Assembly (NCBI GenBank): GCA_026826555.1
Contig: JAKSZT010054569.1
Span: 210,667 to 274,666 of the forward strand
DNA from: Tolypeutes matacus
Taxonomy: Eukaryota; Chordata; Mammalia; Cingulata; Chlamyphoridae
Reading direction: 5' to 3'
Length of the DNA stretch: 64,000 nucleotides
Part shown: positions 13,063 through 23,585 of the stretch, piece after piece
Numbering within the stretch: the stretch's first letter is position 1
Layout of the letters: each line of letters begins with the position of its first letter
Position numbers and translations under genes: made by a program
The notes under the pieces: generated by a model
Database searches by the model: none
Seen by the model: only the letters and a program-made list of their open reading frames with translations
What the model was told of the DNA's origin: nothing

Positions 13063-13462
13063 TGTCCTTAACATCCATCCTGTTTTCATTCAATCAACAA
13101 ATTCACTGAACACCTACTATGTTCAAAGCACTATTTAAAAAGTAGAAATACAGAATACAGAAATACACAAGGGCCTGTTATCATAGAGTCTGTGGGAAGA
13201 GACAGAAAATAAATAAGAAACCAAACAAAAATATCAATGGATAAGATAACTTGGAAAAAGTAATAAGCAATCGAGTAAACCAATGAGTTGTGTGAAAGGA
13301 AGTACTTGGGAAAAGGAAAACAGAAGGCATCTGGGAGCTACTTTAGATTGGGAAGGAGATCTCTAACCTCATAACCATTGATACCTGGGACCAAATGAAA
13401 AGAGCCAACTACCCAAAACTGGGGCAAAGTGTTGCAGCCTGAGAAAAACCTTAAGAACTTAA

Positions 13463-13955
13463 GCCCTGAAGCAAGGACACACTTAGAGTGTTCAAGGAAA
13501 TAAAAGACGATTGTGTAGCTGGAGTATATGCTGAATATGAGAGAATATGGTATATACTGCAGGCAAGAGAAATGGTAAAAATAAAGGCAATGATAAAACT
13601 ATTTTATTTGAATTTGTTTTGAGGCATGGTGGGAAGCAATCAGACATCTTTTTTGTTTGTTTGTTTGGTGTTTTTTTTTTTTTTAAATAGTGACTGACAC
13701 CTTCTGTTTTGCTTTGTGTTTCTAAAGAGTATCTCTGGAGGTATTGTAGAGAATGGATTCCAAAGGAGCAAGATAGAAACAAGGTGACTATTCTAGTATT
13801 TGGGAGAGATTATTGTGGTTTGGACTGAGTTGATAACAGTAGAGATGGAGCAAAATCAGTAGCTTCTTAGAAGTAGAGCTTACAGGAACTATATGTTGGA
13901 TATGTATAGGAAAAATGCAAAGAAATGATTCAGCAAGGACTTTGGAGTAGGCCAT
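13463..13955. other. Unassigned intergenic DNA
   Basis: Contains a GTTT/T-rich simple run at 13648-13684. A 96-codon minus-strand frame (13492-13782) runs through this simple sequence and is not credible. Confidence 0.4.
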
Positions 13956-13959
13956 AATT

Positions 13960-14195
13960 GTGTCACCCTGTATAAGTCATTTAACTTTCTTGAGACTAAA
14001 TTTCTTTATTTATTATGGAAAATAATATTTGCTTGGATCATTTGAAATTGTCTATTTTGACTATTACTGACTTAAAAAAATCATTTATATTATTCTAACT
14101 AATTCCTAACTCACACAGTTATTGTCAGGATTAAATATTATAAAGTATAGAAAGAAATCAAATGAATACTGTACTTAATAGATGTTGATTCCTTT
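13960..14195 (+). repeat. Degenerate MIR
   Basis: 'gtcaccctgtataagtcatt' then 'taactttcttgagactaaat' and 'gtcaggattaaatattat' follow MIR order in sense orientation, with heavy decay. Confidence 0.45.
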
Positions 14196-14202
14196 TTCTG
14201 GT

Positions 14203-14674
14203 AGTTCGAGTCTTTTGTAGACCCCAGAAAATTATGTTCTTAAATTGGTCCATTCCTATGAGTGTAGGACCCTTTGATTGGATTGGAATCAGTAGGGAAC
14301 TTTTGATTGGATTACTTCAGAGAAGCATGACCCAGGGTGGGTCTTGGTCATCTTGCTGGAGTACTTTATAAACAGGAGAGAAAAAACCACAGGAGCAAAG
14401 AAGAAACCCCTGGAAGCTGAGAGAGAAGGCTACAGATGGAGCAGCCAGAACCTGAAAGCCATTAAGATCAAGAGGAGAAAGGAGATACCGCCATGTGACA
14501 GAGAAGTCCAGGATTGCCTGCAGCTGGCCTTCAGGGAGGAGCTTTGCTTGTGTCTTGATTTGGACACTTTCTCAGTCTCATAACTATAAGCTTATAAGTT
14601 AATAAATATCCCCATTGTAAAAGCAAACCCATTTCTGGTATAGTGTCTTGGCAACCTTTAGCAAACTAAAACAC
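14203..14674 (+). repeat. MaLR-type solo LTR
   Basis: Sense LTR. It has a 'gaccccagaaaattatgttc' start block, a central 'ccaggattgcctgcagctgg' block, an AATAAA signal at about 14600, then 'ttggcaacctttagcaaact' and a final 'aaaacac'. This copy is complete past the polyadenylation site, so it is the reference for the truncated copy at 18.3 kb. A 79-codon frame at 14344-14583 is fortuitous. Confidence 0.75.
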
Positions 14675-14944
14675 TTTCCCTCCTTTTTTCTTCCTTCCTT
14701 TTCAGATCCAAATAGAAATCTTACCTTATTGCAACATATTTGGACTAAGTAGTTATTCTCTTCACCCTCAGAACTCTAATTTATAAACAAGATTGTTATG
14801 GTCTAATAACCATTCACAAATGCCTGGTTTGCAAAAGCCTAGACAAGCCAAAGGGTTCCATGACCTCACATGGTAAGTTGATGACAAATTCAGACTAAAA
14901 TCTGATTTTCTTACCTCTCTGTTTTACCAAATTGATACTACTTT

Positions 14945-15070
14945 GCTGAATATTACTGTTTATTAAGGGATATATTTTATCTTTCCAAATAGTGTGTAAG
15001 CTCCTTGAGGGCAAGGAAGGCATCCTGTCCTGCACCTATTGGACATTCAGTAAATATTTGCTGATTTAAT
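14945..15070 (+). repeat. L2 3' end
   Basis: 'taagctccttgagggcaagg' followed by 'attcagtaaatatttgctg' is the typical L2 terminal block in sense orientation. Confidence 0.75.
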
Positions 15071-15799
15071 TCAAGCTAGGTATCATATAAAATGTATACA
15101 AGTAAAAGAAAGAAAAAAAGAGCATGTGGAAAAGAACATAAAGAGTTGATTGTCAAATCCATGCAAACAAAATGACTTCACACTTGAGCAGAAGAAATTT
15201 GTCATTAACAGAATGAAATGGTTTATTCAGGGAAATATTTTGAAGGAGGGGTCTTATAAGTGTTACTAATTATAGTAGTTCTTTTGAAGTCCTAGGGCAA
15301 TGTGTTATTTATTTAAAGTCTCCAAACATAGGGAGTTGCAAAATGTTTAGTCAGAAGCAACTGTTAACTGTGGTAGTTCCAAGTTGTAGCAGGCATCTCT
15401 TTGAGCAGCTGGAATTGGAAAGTCCCTTTCCAGTTACTTACTGTATGATCTTAATCAGCATCACAGAATTGAAGAGGTGTCATATTTTAGTTATGCTCAA
15501 TTTGTTTGCATGGAACAGTGATTTTTATTTAATTTGCCTATATTTTTACATACAAGTTCAACCAATTTGAGCAAACAATTAACTCAGACAAAATACCCAT
15601 AAAAATGGTTTGGGTGGTTAATGTGATTGAATTAATTCAATTAACAGAGTCAGTTATCCTTATAAAACTATGTAAACTTAATAGAGGCAGTCAAGTAACT
15701 AGCATGTAAATACCATGAAATAAATTTTCTTTGGCATTTCTAAGTGATAAAGAGAAGGATCATAAATAGGTCAGCAGCTAAAAATGGCTCTTGGACTTT
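15071..15799. other. Unassigned intergenic DNA
   Basis: No gene or repeat recognised. A 75-codon frame at 15343-15570 (+) has no domain. Confidence 0.4.
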
Positions 15800-15965
15800 A
15801 CAGTTTATGAAATATTTCACATACTTGAGCTCCCTTGAGTACCACAACCCTTATGATAGCTATTATCCTCTTCTATTTTGCAGATGAGGAAACTGAAATA
15901 CAGATAGTGAAATGATTTTCCCAAAGTCACTGTTCTAATATGTTAGGAAGATTGGGTTCAAAATG
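15800..15965 (-). repeat. MIR
   Basis: Antisense MIR: 'ttttgcagatgaggaaactg' followed by 'ttcccaaagtcac' and 'gattgggttcaaaatgg'. Confidence 0.8.
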
Positions 15966-15989
15966 GAGTCTTTTATCTACAGATACCAT

Positions 15990-16165
15990 AGTCTTCACAT
16001 TGGTCATGATCTACAAATTTTACTGGGTGTTGGGATCACGTAGCATGTTTACTAAATGCAGGTGCCTGGGATAATGACAAGAAACACAAGGAACCATTTG
16101 TAGGAACCAGATGAAGTTGTGACAGGTTATGAGTTTCATACTTTGAGAAACACTATACTATAAAT
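15990..16165 (+). repeat. MER5-like hAT fragment
   Basis: The order 'ttactaaatgcaggtgcctg' to 'ctttgagaaacactatac' follows the MER5 family of nonautonomous hAT-Charlie transposons. Confidence 0.5.
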
Positions 16166-16697
16166 CACCTTGCCTCATGTTTTAAAAATAAAAGTGGATT
16201 GGAAGGAGTTGATGGGTATCAAGTTTAAGGTGTGCATCTTTTTAGTAAATGTGGAAGGTATATTGCCTTCATTTGAAGAAACTTACTTTCCCACAAAAAG
16301 TACTAATGTGAACATTAAGCTGCATAGAATAAATAAAGGCTAAAAATACTATGGAATCAGATGTAAGTTAGTCATATCAGTATGATCATGGTATTTTTGT
16401 TCCTGAATCACACAAAAAAACTAGCACTACTGTTTTAAGTCCCACCCATCACAGAGGTATCACAACTAACCAAGGCTAAGACAACTGCAAATGCTCTAAT
16501 TAGGGTTAAACCAAGGCATCATCAATAGGTAGCCACTTTTCAGGAATATATAACACTCCATCAGCCTTTACTGAAAGTCTTTATGATAAATAACTATAAT
16601 AACTACATTAGATAAAATAATGAAATCAGTCTTACCAAAATGCATTAATTTCCATTAAACATATAAAATAGCCATTTAAAAAGATTAAGGTCTTCCA
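16166..16697. other. Unassigned intergenic DNA
   Basis: AT-rich sequence with no recognised gene or named repeat. Confidence 0.4.
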
Positions 16698-16818
16698 GAT
16701 TAGGGTGACCAACTGCACCAGTTTTCATAGGACTGAGGGGAATTCCTGGGGTATGGAACTTTCAATTTTTAAACCAGAACAGTCCAGGGCAAACTGGGAC
16801 AAGTTGGTCATCTTATCC
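16698..16818. mobile_element. Short inverted-repeat DNA transposon remnant
   Basis: The left end agggtgaccaactg (about 16702-16715) is matched by an imperfect inverted copy at the right end (aagttggtcatct, about 16801-16813). The interior 'accagaacagtccagggc' fits the composition of a small nonautonomous DNA element. No transposase is present. Family unassigned. Confidence 0.5.
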
Positions 16819-17059
16819 AAGATATTTCGAGGTACACTTTGAAAATTCTCAAATATTTAACCAGTTTAGAATTTTAATGACGATGTTCCTTAAAAGTTGT
16901 TTTCTTAACAGTATTACTTTATGTGGAAGCATGTGTTGTGAAAACTGCATAACAACTACAGGGAGTTATTTCCAAATGACGGTGATGTAGGCATTGAGCA
17001 ATTTAATTAAATTTTATGGCTATGCGAAGATTTTCTACCTAGTCCTGGGCTGTGCTCTA

Positions 17060-17218
17060 AGAGTGCTAGAGAGTAAAGAGATTTAAAGGCAAATCAAGAA
17101 TGATCCCTAAAAAAAAAAAAAAAAAAAAAGAATGATCCCTGAACTTGAATAATTAAGAAGATGTATCATGGCCATAAGAAGCAAAATTCTTTTTATGATA
17201 ATTTTGAATAGATATAAT
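17060..17218 (+). repeat. Left copy of a ~125-bp flank duplication
   Basis: This stretch is repeated, at very roughly 80-85% identity by eye, at 18785-18910. Shared blocks include agagtgctagagagt, aatgatccct and catggccataagaagcaaa. The copies flank the L1 3' end, downstream DNA and A run between them, as a very long TSD would. This copy also holds a 32-bp insertion (17109-17140) that is absent from the right copy. Confidence 0.65.
17096..17140 (+). mobile_element. Tail-only retroinsertion (poly(A) plus TSD)
   Basis: The 13-bp aagaatgatccct at 17096-17108 recurs at 17128-17140, separated by a pure A run. Nothing but poly(A) lies between. The paralogous stretch at about 18820-18833 has the sequence once, with no A run, so it serves as the empty site. 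Confidence 0.7.
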
Positions 17219-17806
17219 ATGCAGGCATTTTCAGGACATTGGAATTGTCTTGCATGACATTGCAATGACAGATACAGGCCATTATATATTTTGTTATAAC
17301 CTACACAATTGTGGGGGACAGAGTGTAAACTATAATGTTAACTATAGTCTATGGTTAGTAACAATGCTTCAATATGTGTTCAAGTGTAACAAATGTAACA
17401 TACAAATGAAGGATGTTGTTATTGTGGGAAAGTGTGTGGGGGGTATATGGGAATCCCCTATTTTTTTTTTTTTACTTTTAAAAAATTATTTAATTTAGTT
17501 TTCTTGGAAAAAAAGCAGTAAGGCATAAAGAAAAAAAAACAAAAAACTGAAAATATATATAGTTTTGTTTTGTTTTGATGTGACTTAATTCCACCTGAAG
17601 GACTAGAAGCTTCTTCCATTAGCAGGAATTTATTGGGGATCAAGCCAGAAATGTAGTACAAGTGGTGGAGGAACAACATGGGATAAAGCAGGAAAATTCG
17701 ATTTAGTTGAAGAATTCCCGCTCTGTCTAAAGTCCCCTATATTTTTTATGCAACATTTATGTAATCTAAATCTTCTTTAAAAAAAAAATAATAATAATAA
17801 TAAAGA
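17219..17806 (+). repeat. L1 3'UTR end, 5'-truncated, interrupted
   Basis: Sense xenarthran-type L1 3' end: 'actatagtctatggttagta', 'taacaaatgtaacatacaaa' and 'ggggtatatgggaat', broken at 17462 by a retrocopy. It resumes at 17731 with 'tcccctatattttttatgca' and ends in an A/AAT-rich tail at 17776-17806. It has no ORF2 sequence. Confidence 0.75.
17462..17730 (-). pseudogene. Unidentified processed retrocopy
   Basis: Antisense insert beginning with a T run (17461-17473, the complement of a poly(A) tail) and ending at 17730. The L1 text is interrupted exactly here, and an imperfect 10-bp duplication, a(a/g)tcccctat, lies at 17452-17461 and 17731-17740. The body (about 255 bp) reads like the 3' untranslated end of an mRNA. 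An AATAAA lies inside it on the minus strand near 17630. I could not identify the source gene. A 73-codon frame through it is probably not meaningful. Confidence 0.6.
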
Positions 17807-18751
17807 ACCTGTATGATTATATTGGGTCCACCAGGATAACCTGGGATACTCTCTTTATTTTAAGGTCAGTTGATTAGCATCCTTAATTCCAACTGCAACC
17901 TTAATATGCCCTTGCCACTTAATATAATACGGTCACAGGTTCTGGGGACAAGGAAGTGGGGTCCATTATTCTGACTTCCAAAAATAGGAATGACTATCCT
18001 CATTGACACTTGAGAAAAGTGAGGCTTAAAGAAGTTGAATAATCTGCTTAAGTTTGCACTTCTAATAAATTGAAATATTGGGAATGCTTCTCTTCATTCT
18101 GCCCAATATTTCCTGAATCCTTCAGGGTTCTGGCAGAAAGTGATAACATATTCAAAATGGATAATTTAAAAGGAGTTTAATAAAAGGATTATTTACCAAG
18201 GTGTGGACTCTTACAGCAGAATTCTAAGGAATACTGTAGTACCCAGTGAACAGTAACAACAAAATTTTGTTACTATCGCAAAGCAGTAAAGGGATAGAGG
18301 AAGTGACCAGAACTTGGAAACAGAGGGGCAGAAAAAGAGACCTTGTAAAGGGTTGAAGCTCTGTGGACCCCAGGAAAGAATGTTCTTGAAGTTAATCCAT
18401 TCCTGTAGGGGTGGACACATTGTAAGTAGGTCTTTTAGTGAGTAGGATCTTAAGTCAAGATGTGATCCGCCTCATTCAGAGTGAATGCTAATCCTCTTAC
18501 TGGAATCCTTTATAAGCAAATGAAATTCAGACAAAGAGAAGAGAAAGCCACAGAAGTGAAAAGCTGCAAGCAATGAAACATGGAAGAGAAGGGAGAGACC
18601 AGCAGACACCACCACGTACCTTGACATGTTTCAGAGAAGTCCAGGATTGCCAGCAGCTGGTCTTTGAGGAGAAGACATTATCTTGATGATGCCTTGATTT
18701 GGACATTTTCACAGCCTGAAAACTGTAAGCATGTAAGCTAATAAATCTCCA

Positions 18752-18755
<4 letters not shown>
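17807..18755 (+). other. Candidate 3'-transduced segment
   Basis: DNA between the tail of the L1 3' end and a 30-base A run at 18756-18785. It contains an antisense MLT1-like piece (about 17810-17990), a short antisense MIR piece (about 17995-18065), unassigned DNA, then a sense MaLR LTR. The whole unit stops at the LTR polyadenylation site. This is what readthrough from the L1 to the next poly(A) signal would leave. Confidence 0.55.
18345..18755 (+). repeat. MaLR-type LTR cut at its poly(A) site
   Basis: Sense LTR of the same family as 14203-14674, starting near 'gttgaagctctgtggacccc'. It carries an AATAAA at 18740-18745 and then runs straight into 30 A residues instead of the usual LTR end ('aacccatttctggtat ...'). 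The missing 3' part and the A run indicate that it was copied from a polyadenylated RNA. Confidence 0.75.
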
Positions 18756-18784
<29 letters not shown>

Positions 18785-18788
<4 letters not shown>

Positions 18789-18910
18789 TGCTAGAGAGTG
18801 AATAGATTTAAAGACAAATCAAGGATGATCCCTGTACTGGAATAATTAAGAAGACAAATCATGGCCATAAGAAGCAAATTATTTTTATAATAGTTTCAAT
18901 CAACAGATAT
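18785..18910 (+). repeat. Right copy of the ~125-bp flank duplication
   Basis: Partner of 17060-17218, lacking its poly(A) insertion. It follows the A run directly, where the downstream TSD of a retroposed unit would be. Confidence 0.65.
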
Positions 18911-19171
18911 TCTCAATGTGCCAAAAATGCAGCAGTAGGAGAAAATATGAATAGTATAATGAAGGTAGCTATAACTCAGCAATGGGTGTTATTTTGCAGA
19001 GATAAAAAGCAAATGTAATTCCACATACAATGAACAACTGAAAATATGTGTAATGTAGAAAGAAATATTGTAGAAACATTTTAAATAAAATAATTGATTA
19101 AGTGTATCCCTTTTAGATTATAGCCATGCTTGGGCTATCCCAGGTAAATTTTATCAATTGTCTTTAGGATA

Positions 19172-19485
19172 ATTTTTTTCTTTTTAAAAATTTTTATTAA
19201 AGGAGTTGTAGGTTTAAGAGATACATCATGCAGAAAATACAGAGTTCCCATACACCACCCCTCACCTGCACATTTTCCTTAATATTAAAACTTTGCATTA
19301 GTGTAGCACCTTTGTTATAATTGATGATACATTATTATTATAATTAAGCTATTAATTGCAGTACGTAGTTTACATTAGGGTTCTTTATGTTGTACATTCC
19401 TATGTTATTGTTCTTTAAAAATTATTCTAGTAACATATATATAACAAAAATATTCTGCCTATAAACCACATTCAGGTATATAATT
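19172..19485 (-). repeat. L1 3'UTR (antisense)
   Basis: 'gttgtaggtttaagagatac' and 'cagagttcccatacaccacc' are typical of antisense mammalian L1 3'UTRs. The ORF2 part of the same element continues at 19966. Confidence 0.75.
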
Positions 19486-19489
19486 CAGA

Positions 19490-19965
19490 ACTGTAAATTG
19501 CATTTGCAATGTTGGGCACAGAATTTAACAGATATTTTCACACTGATGTCCATAGTGGCATTATTCACAATTGCCAAAAAATGGAGGCAACCAAGTGCCC
19601 ATCAACAGATGAATGGAAAAACAAAATGTGATGCAGACATACAATGTAATAATATTCATCTGTATAAAAGAATGAAGTTCTGATACATGCAGCAACATGG
19701 ATGAACCTAGAAGACATCGTGTTGGGTGAAATAAGCCAGACAGAAAAGGACAAATATTGTGTGAGATCACTGACATGAAATAATTAGAATAAGAAAATTC
19801 ATAGAGTCAGAAACTGAAATAAAGGTTATCAGGGGTTGGGGTGAGGATAGGGAATGGGGAGTTAATGCTCAATTGGTTCAGAGTTTCTGTTTGAGATGAT
19901 GGAAATATTTTGATTATGGATGGTGGAGATGATAGCACAACATTGCTAACATAATTTATATTTCA
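19490..19965 (+). repeat. L1 ORF2 end and 3'UTR (sense)
   Basis: Sense L1: 'ggcattattcacaattgcca', 'ggatgaacctagaagacatc' and 'aataagccagacagaaaagg' cover the end of ORF2, followed by an L1M-like 3'UTR. It lies inside an antisense L1, so it is a nested insert or an inversion. Confidence 0.75.
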
Positions 19966-20695
19966 CATTCCAACCAACAACAAACGAGAATTCCTACTTC
20001 TCAACAAAAGAGGTCCAAAACTTCTTTTTTAAAATAGTAGCCATTCCAGAGGATGTGAAATGGTGTCTCATGGTGGTTTTGATTTGCATTTCCCTAGTGG
20101 CTCTCATTTTGAGCATCTTTTCATGTGCTTATTGACAATGTATATATGTTCTTTTGTTAAATGTCTATTCAAGTCTTTTGCCCGTTTTAAAATTGTGTTT
20201 GTCTTTTTGTTGTTGAATTTTAGTGTTTCTTCATATAGTCTGGATATTAAACACTTATTAAATATGTGGTTTCCAAATATTTTCTCCCATTCTGTAGGTT
20301 GTCATTTAATTTTTTTAAATTTTGATGAGGTCTCATTTATCTGTTTTTTCTTTTGTTGCTCACTTTTTTGGTGTAATATCTAAGAAACAATTGTCTAATA
20401 CAAGATCCTAAGATGGTTCTTTATGCTATCTTCTAGGAGTTTTATAGTTTTTATTCTTAAATTTAGGTCTTTGATCCATTTTGAGTTAATTTTTGCATAT
20501 GGTTTGAGGAGGGGCTCAACTGTATTCTTTTGCATATGGATATCCAATTTTCCCTGCACCATTTGTTGAAGAGACTATTCTTTCCTATTAAGTGGACTTG
20601 GAACCCTTGTCAAAAATCAACTGGTCATAGATGTGAACTCTTAATTTAATTCCATCGGTCTATATGTCTTTCCTTGTGCCAGTACTATGTTGTTA
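19966..20695 (-). repeat. L1 ORF2 3' part (antisense)
   Basis: Antisense ORF2 text: 'ttttgatttgcatttcccta', 'ctttgatccattttgagtta' and 'catcggtctatatgtctttc', ending at 'gccagtactatg'. The next expected L1 phrase ('gattactgta') is found only at about 23255, beyond the THAP12 pseudogene. Confidence 0.8.
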
Positions 20696-20699
20696 TTTT

Positions 20700-23152
20700 T
20701 TAAAACAAAATTTGTATTTTACTTAGATTGAATTAAACTGTACAAAATTGATTTTTCACCAAAAATAATAACAATATTTTTGTGTTATTCCTAGGTAAAC
20801 CAGAAAACACTTATTTTTATACGCTTTCCAGGTTTGCTTATAAATCAAGATGAGGCAATAGATATAATCATGGAAATAGAAGAAAACAGACAAATCAGTT
20901 GCCAGTATCCATGGCCTCTTGATTCTGTCTTGACCCTGAAACAGAAGCATTCAACACATACCTGCTAAAAAGCTTATAAGATATAAGCTCTAGAAAAAAA
21001 TATATACAGCAACAATCAGATGAGGAAAAAGGCATTCAAATTTAAGTGTAACTTGTTTCTTTAGGTTCATTTGATAAAGACAAAATCTACACTGAAATCC
21101 TTATTTGGTGAACTCAGTTTCTCTCACTCTCTGGTAATTCCCTTAACTGTCCAATACAAAACTTTAACAATATACTTAAAATTCCTACTAGTTAAAAGTC
21201 AGTCGTGAGCCTCATTGCAACATTTTATAAAATGTATTCCTTTCCTTCCACAACTCCTCAAAATGTATTTCTTCAAAGAACTGATAACTGGACTGATAAC
21301 CTGACAATTGGATCCACAATGATGATTAAAGTTACATCTAAAATGACTTAACTAAAATAATTCTAGAGTGCCACTAACAGAGATCACACAGAAATGAAAT
21401 GTGGCACTTTGAGTGTTATCTTCTGGAACAATAGATAGTTCCTCAAAGCATGAGAATTCAAACAAGGGCCCTTTAAATAGGTAGATTATTAATGACTAAT
21501 GTATTCAAAGGGAGACCTATAAGTAAAGATATTCAGTGATTAAGCAGCCTACATACACCTTACAGTTTTGCTTCCAAATAGAAGAGAAAACCTATTTTAA
21601 AAGTCTCTTAGGTATTTTCAAGGATTTCTGAATTACCTGTAGGAAGCTCTAACTTAGGTGTATAGAGTTTGATATGTGTACACCGTTGAATCCAGATCAT
21701 GTTTTATATCAAAATTTATATTTAGCAAAGCCAAGTTACTTGACCTTTGATCTCTCAAGTGTTCCTCAGGTATGCTTTGAGACACTTGCTTCCATTTTTA
21801 TAGCATTCACTCTCAAACTTCATCATGGGACAAATACATAAGACCTTCAACAATGTATAAACATTAGGAAAAAAGATGTCAGGCAGATGGAGGGCTTCAT
21901 AATGGCGGATGGAAACTCTATACATTTCCCTCTGTTTTTCCACTTGATTCTCCTATAATGAAACTCAGCTGAGAGTGTGTCAGGCTTGAGTAAGTTATTT
22001 CTGTACATGTCAGCATGGTGTTCCTCCAATCTATTGAATTTGGGGATATTTCTCTAGAAGTCTAGAAGCAACAACTTTCACTTTGGAGGAAAACCCAGTG
22101 GACACAATGTAAGCCCGTCTACAACAGTACTCCATGCTTGGTCCCCACCTCTCAGTTAATGTAGTGTGGAATTTCACAGCCGAAACTTCTGCATCAGCTT
22201 CATAAGGCAGGGAAGCCCACAAATTCCTCTCTTGGATTATGAGATTCATTGGCAAACCTCACCAGCATGGGAAGGTGCTCTTCCCCTGCTATGCCCACCA
22301 CATCATCAGTGATAATGGAAAGGAAGTGTGAGTCTCTCACTTCCTTGAGAGTTTCTTCCGGGATGCAGCCCTCACATATCCCCAGCATCTGCTTCCGCTA
22401 TGTTTTCAAGCAGAACACCATGTAACCACTGTTGTCTCAAAGCACTTTCTCAGAACCTCTTCACCACGATTTATTCGGCTCTCCAGCAGTTCTTGAAAAT
22501 AATTGGGAGTAAAGAGACCTTTGAGGAGTTCATCAGTCTCATGTCCATCCAGAGGTATGTTTTGTTTTCCCATAAGAACCAAATTTTCCAATAAAGATTT
22601 TAGATATTCATTGGTTTCCTTCTCTTCAAGGTTTAAATGTAAAATGTCTTCATCCTGTTCTTCACCCCATTCTCCTGCAATGGGGTTCTAAGCATTGCTA
22701 TTCTTTGTTTATGTTTTTGTTCCTGTTCAAAAGTTTCATCAACAATTCTTTTATTTGTTTTCTGGTCCTCTATGTGGATTGTTCAAATGACTGGTAAGAT
22801 CAAATATTGTTGATATAACATTTTCTCGAAGAACTGTCCTATAAGGACTAGTTCTACGGATCACAGAGGTCTCAGTGTTTGGTACACAACCCATAATGTT
22901 TATTTAGCTGATCAGGTCTTTCATTTTCTAACTCTGCTGTCCTACAATTCTTCACCTACTCATGGCGCCTGGCCAGGTTCCCTGGGAACTTGAAGGACAG
23001 ATCAGACTGGGTGCTCTTTCGCGTGCAGTTGGGGGCAGCACACAGAAGTTTGGCATTGTCACCTACCAGAGGGTTAGTTAGCTCAGTCTTCTCCTCCCCA
23101 CGGCCTCAGGGCAGCCCACCAGCCATGGGGCCAGTGAGCAACATGCTATTTT
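20700..23152 (-). pseudogene. THAP12: THAP12 (PRKRIR/p52rIPK) processed pseudogene
   Basis: Intronless, antisense copy of the THAP-domain protein THAP12, also called the 52-kDa repressor of the inhibitor of the protein kinase. The source start codon lies at 23054-23056 (complement) and opens MPNFC, followed by a frameshift within the THAP zinc-finger start. Downstream blocks read ENLVLMGKQNIPLDGHE (about 22.55 kb), SHFLSIITDDVVGIAGEEH (about 22.3 kb) and KVVASRLLEKYPQ (about 22.05 kb). At about 22.03 kb the text jumps to EEHHADMYRNN, so a large central part, which I estimate at 250-300 codons, is missing. The C-terminal end (PDIFFPNVYTLLKVLCI) runs to a stop at about 21608, then probable 3'UTR follows to about 20.7 kb. 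Several frames and stops break it. A GC-rich 5'UTR-like stretch lies at 23057-23150. It interrupts an antisense L1. I could not define the poly(A) tail or TSD with certainty. Confidence 0.92.
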
Positions 23153-23159
23153 TTTTTTA

Positions 23160-23585
23160 AGGGTTATTTTGCAGTTCTTTATTCACAATTGGAAACAAAA
23201 TTGTACATTTAGATATTCCAAATTGATCTTAGTTGTGAGAGGAGTTTTCCTTTTTTTGATTACTGTATCTTTGTAATAAGTTTTTAAGTAGGGATGTGTA
23301 AGTCCTTCAACTTTGTTCTTTGTATAGGTGGTATTGGAAATCAGGGCCCTTTCCGTTCTGTATAAATTTGAAGATTGACTTTTCCTTTTTTGCAGGAAGG
23401 CTGTTGGAATTTCTATGGGATTGGATTGAATCTGTAAATTGCTTTAGGTAGGACTGACACCTTAATATTTAGAATTCATTCCAAGAACAAGGAATGTCCT
23501 ATTTATTTAGTGATTCCATATATTCTACCGGTGTTTTGTAGTTTTCTGTGTAAAAGTCGTTTACATCCTTTTACTCTCATAACAG
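23160..23585 (-). repeat. L1 ORF2 (antisense), second half of the split copy
   Basis: 'gattactgtatctttgtaat' at about 23258 continues where the L1 at 20.69 kb stopped, followed by 'cttcaactttgttctttgta'. The order fits a single antisense L1 split by the THAP12 retrocopy. The 23160-23250 stretch itself is unassigned. Confidence 0.7.
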
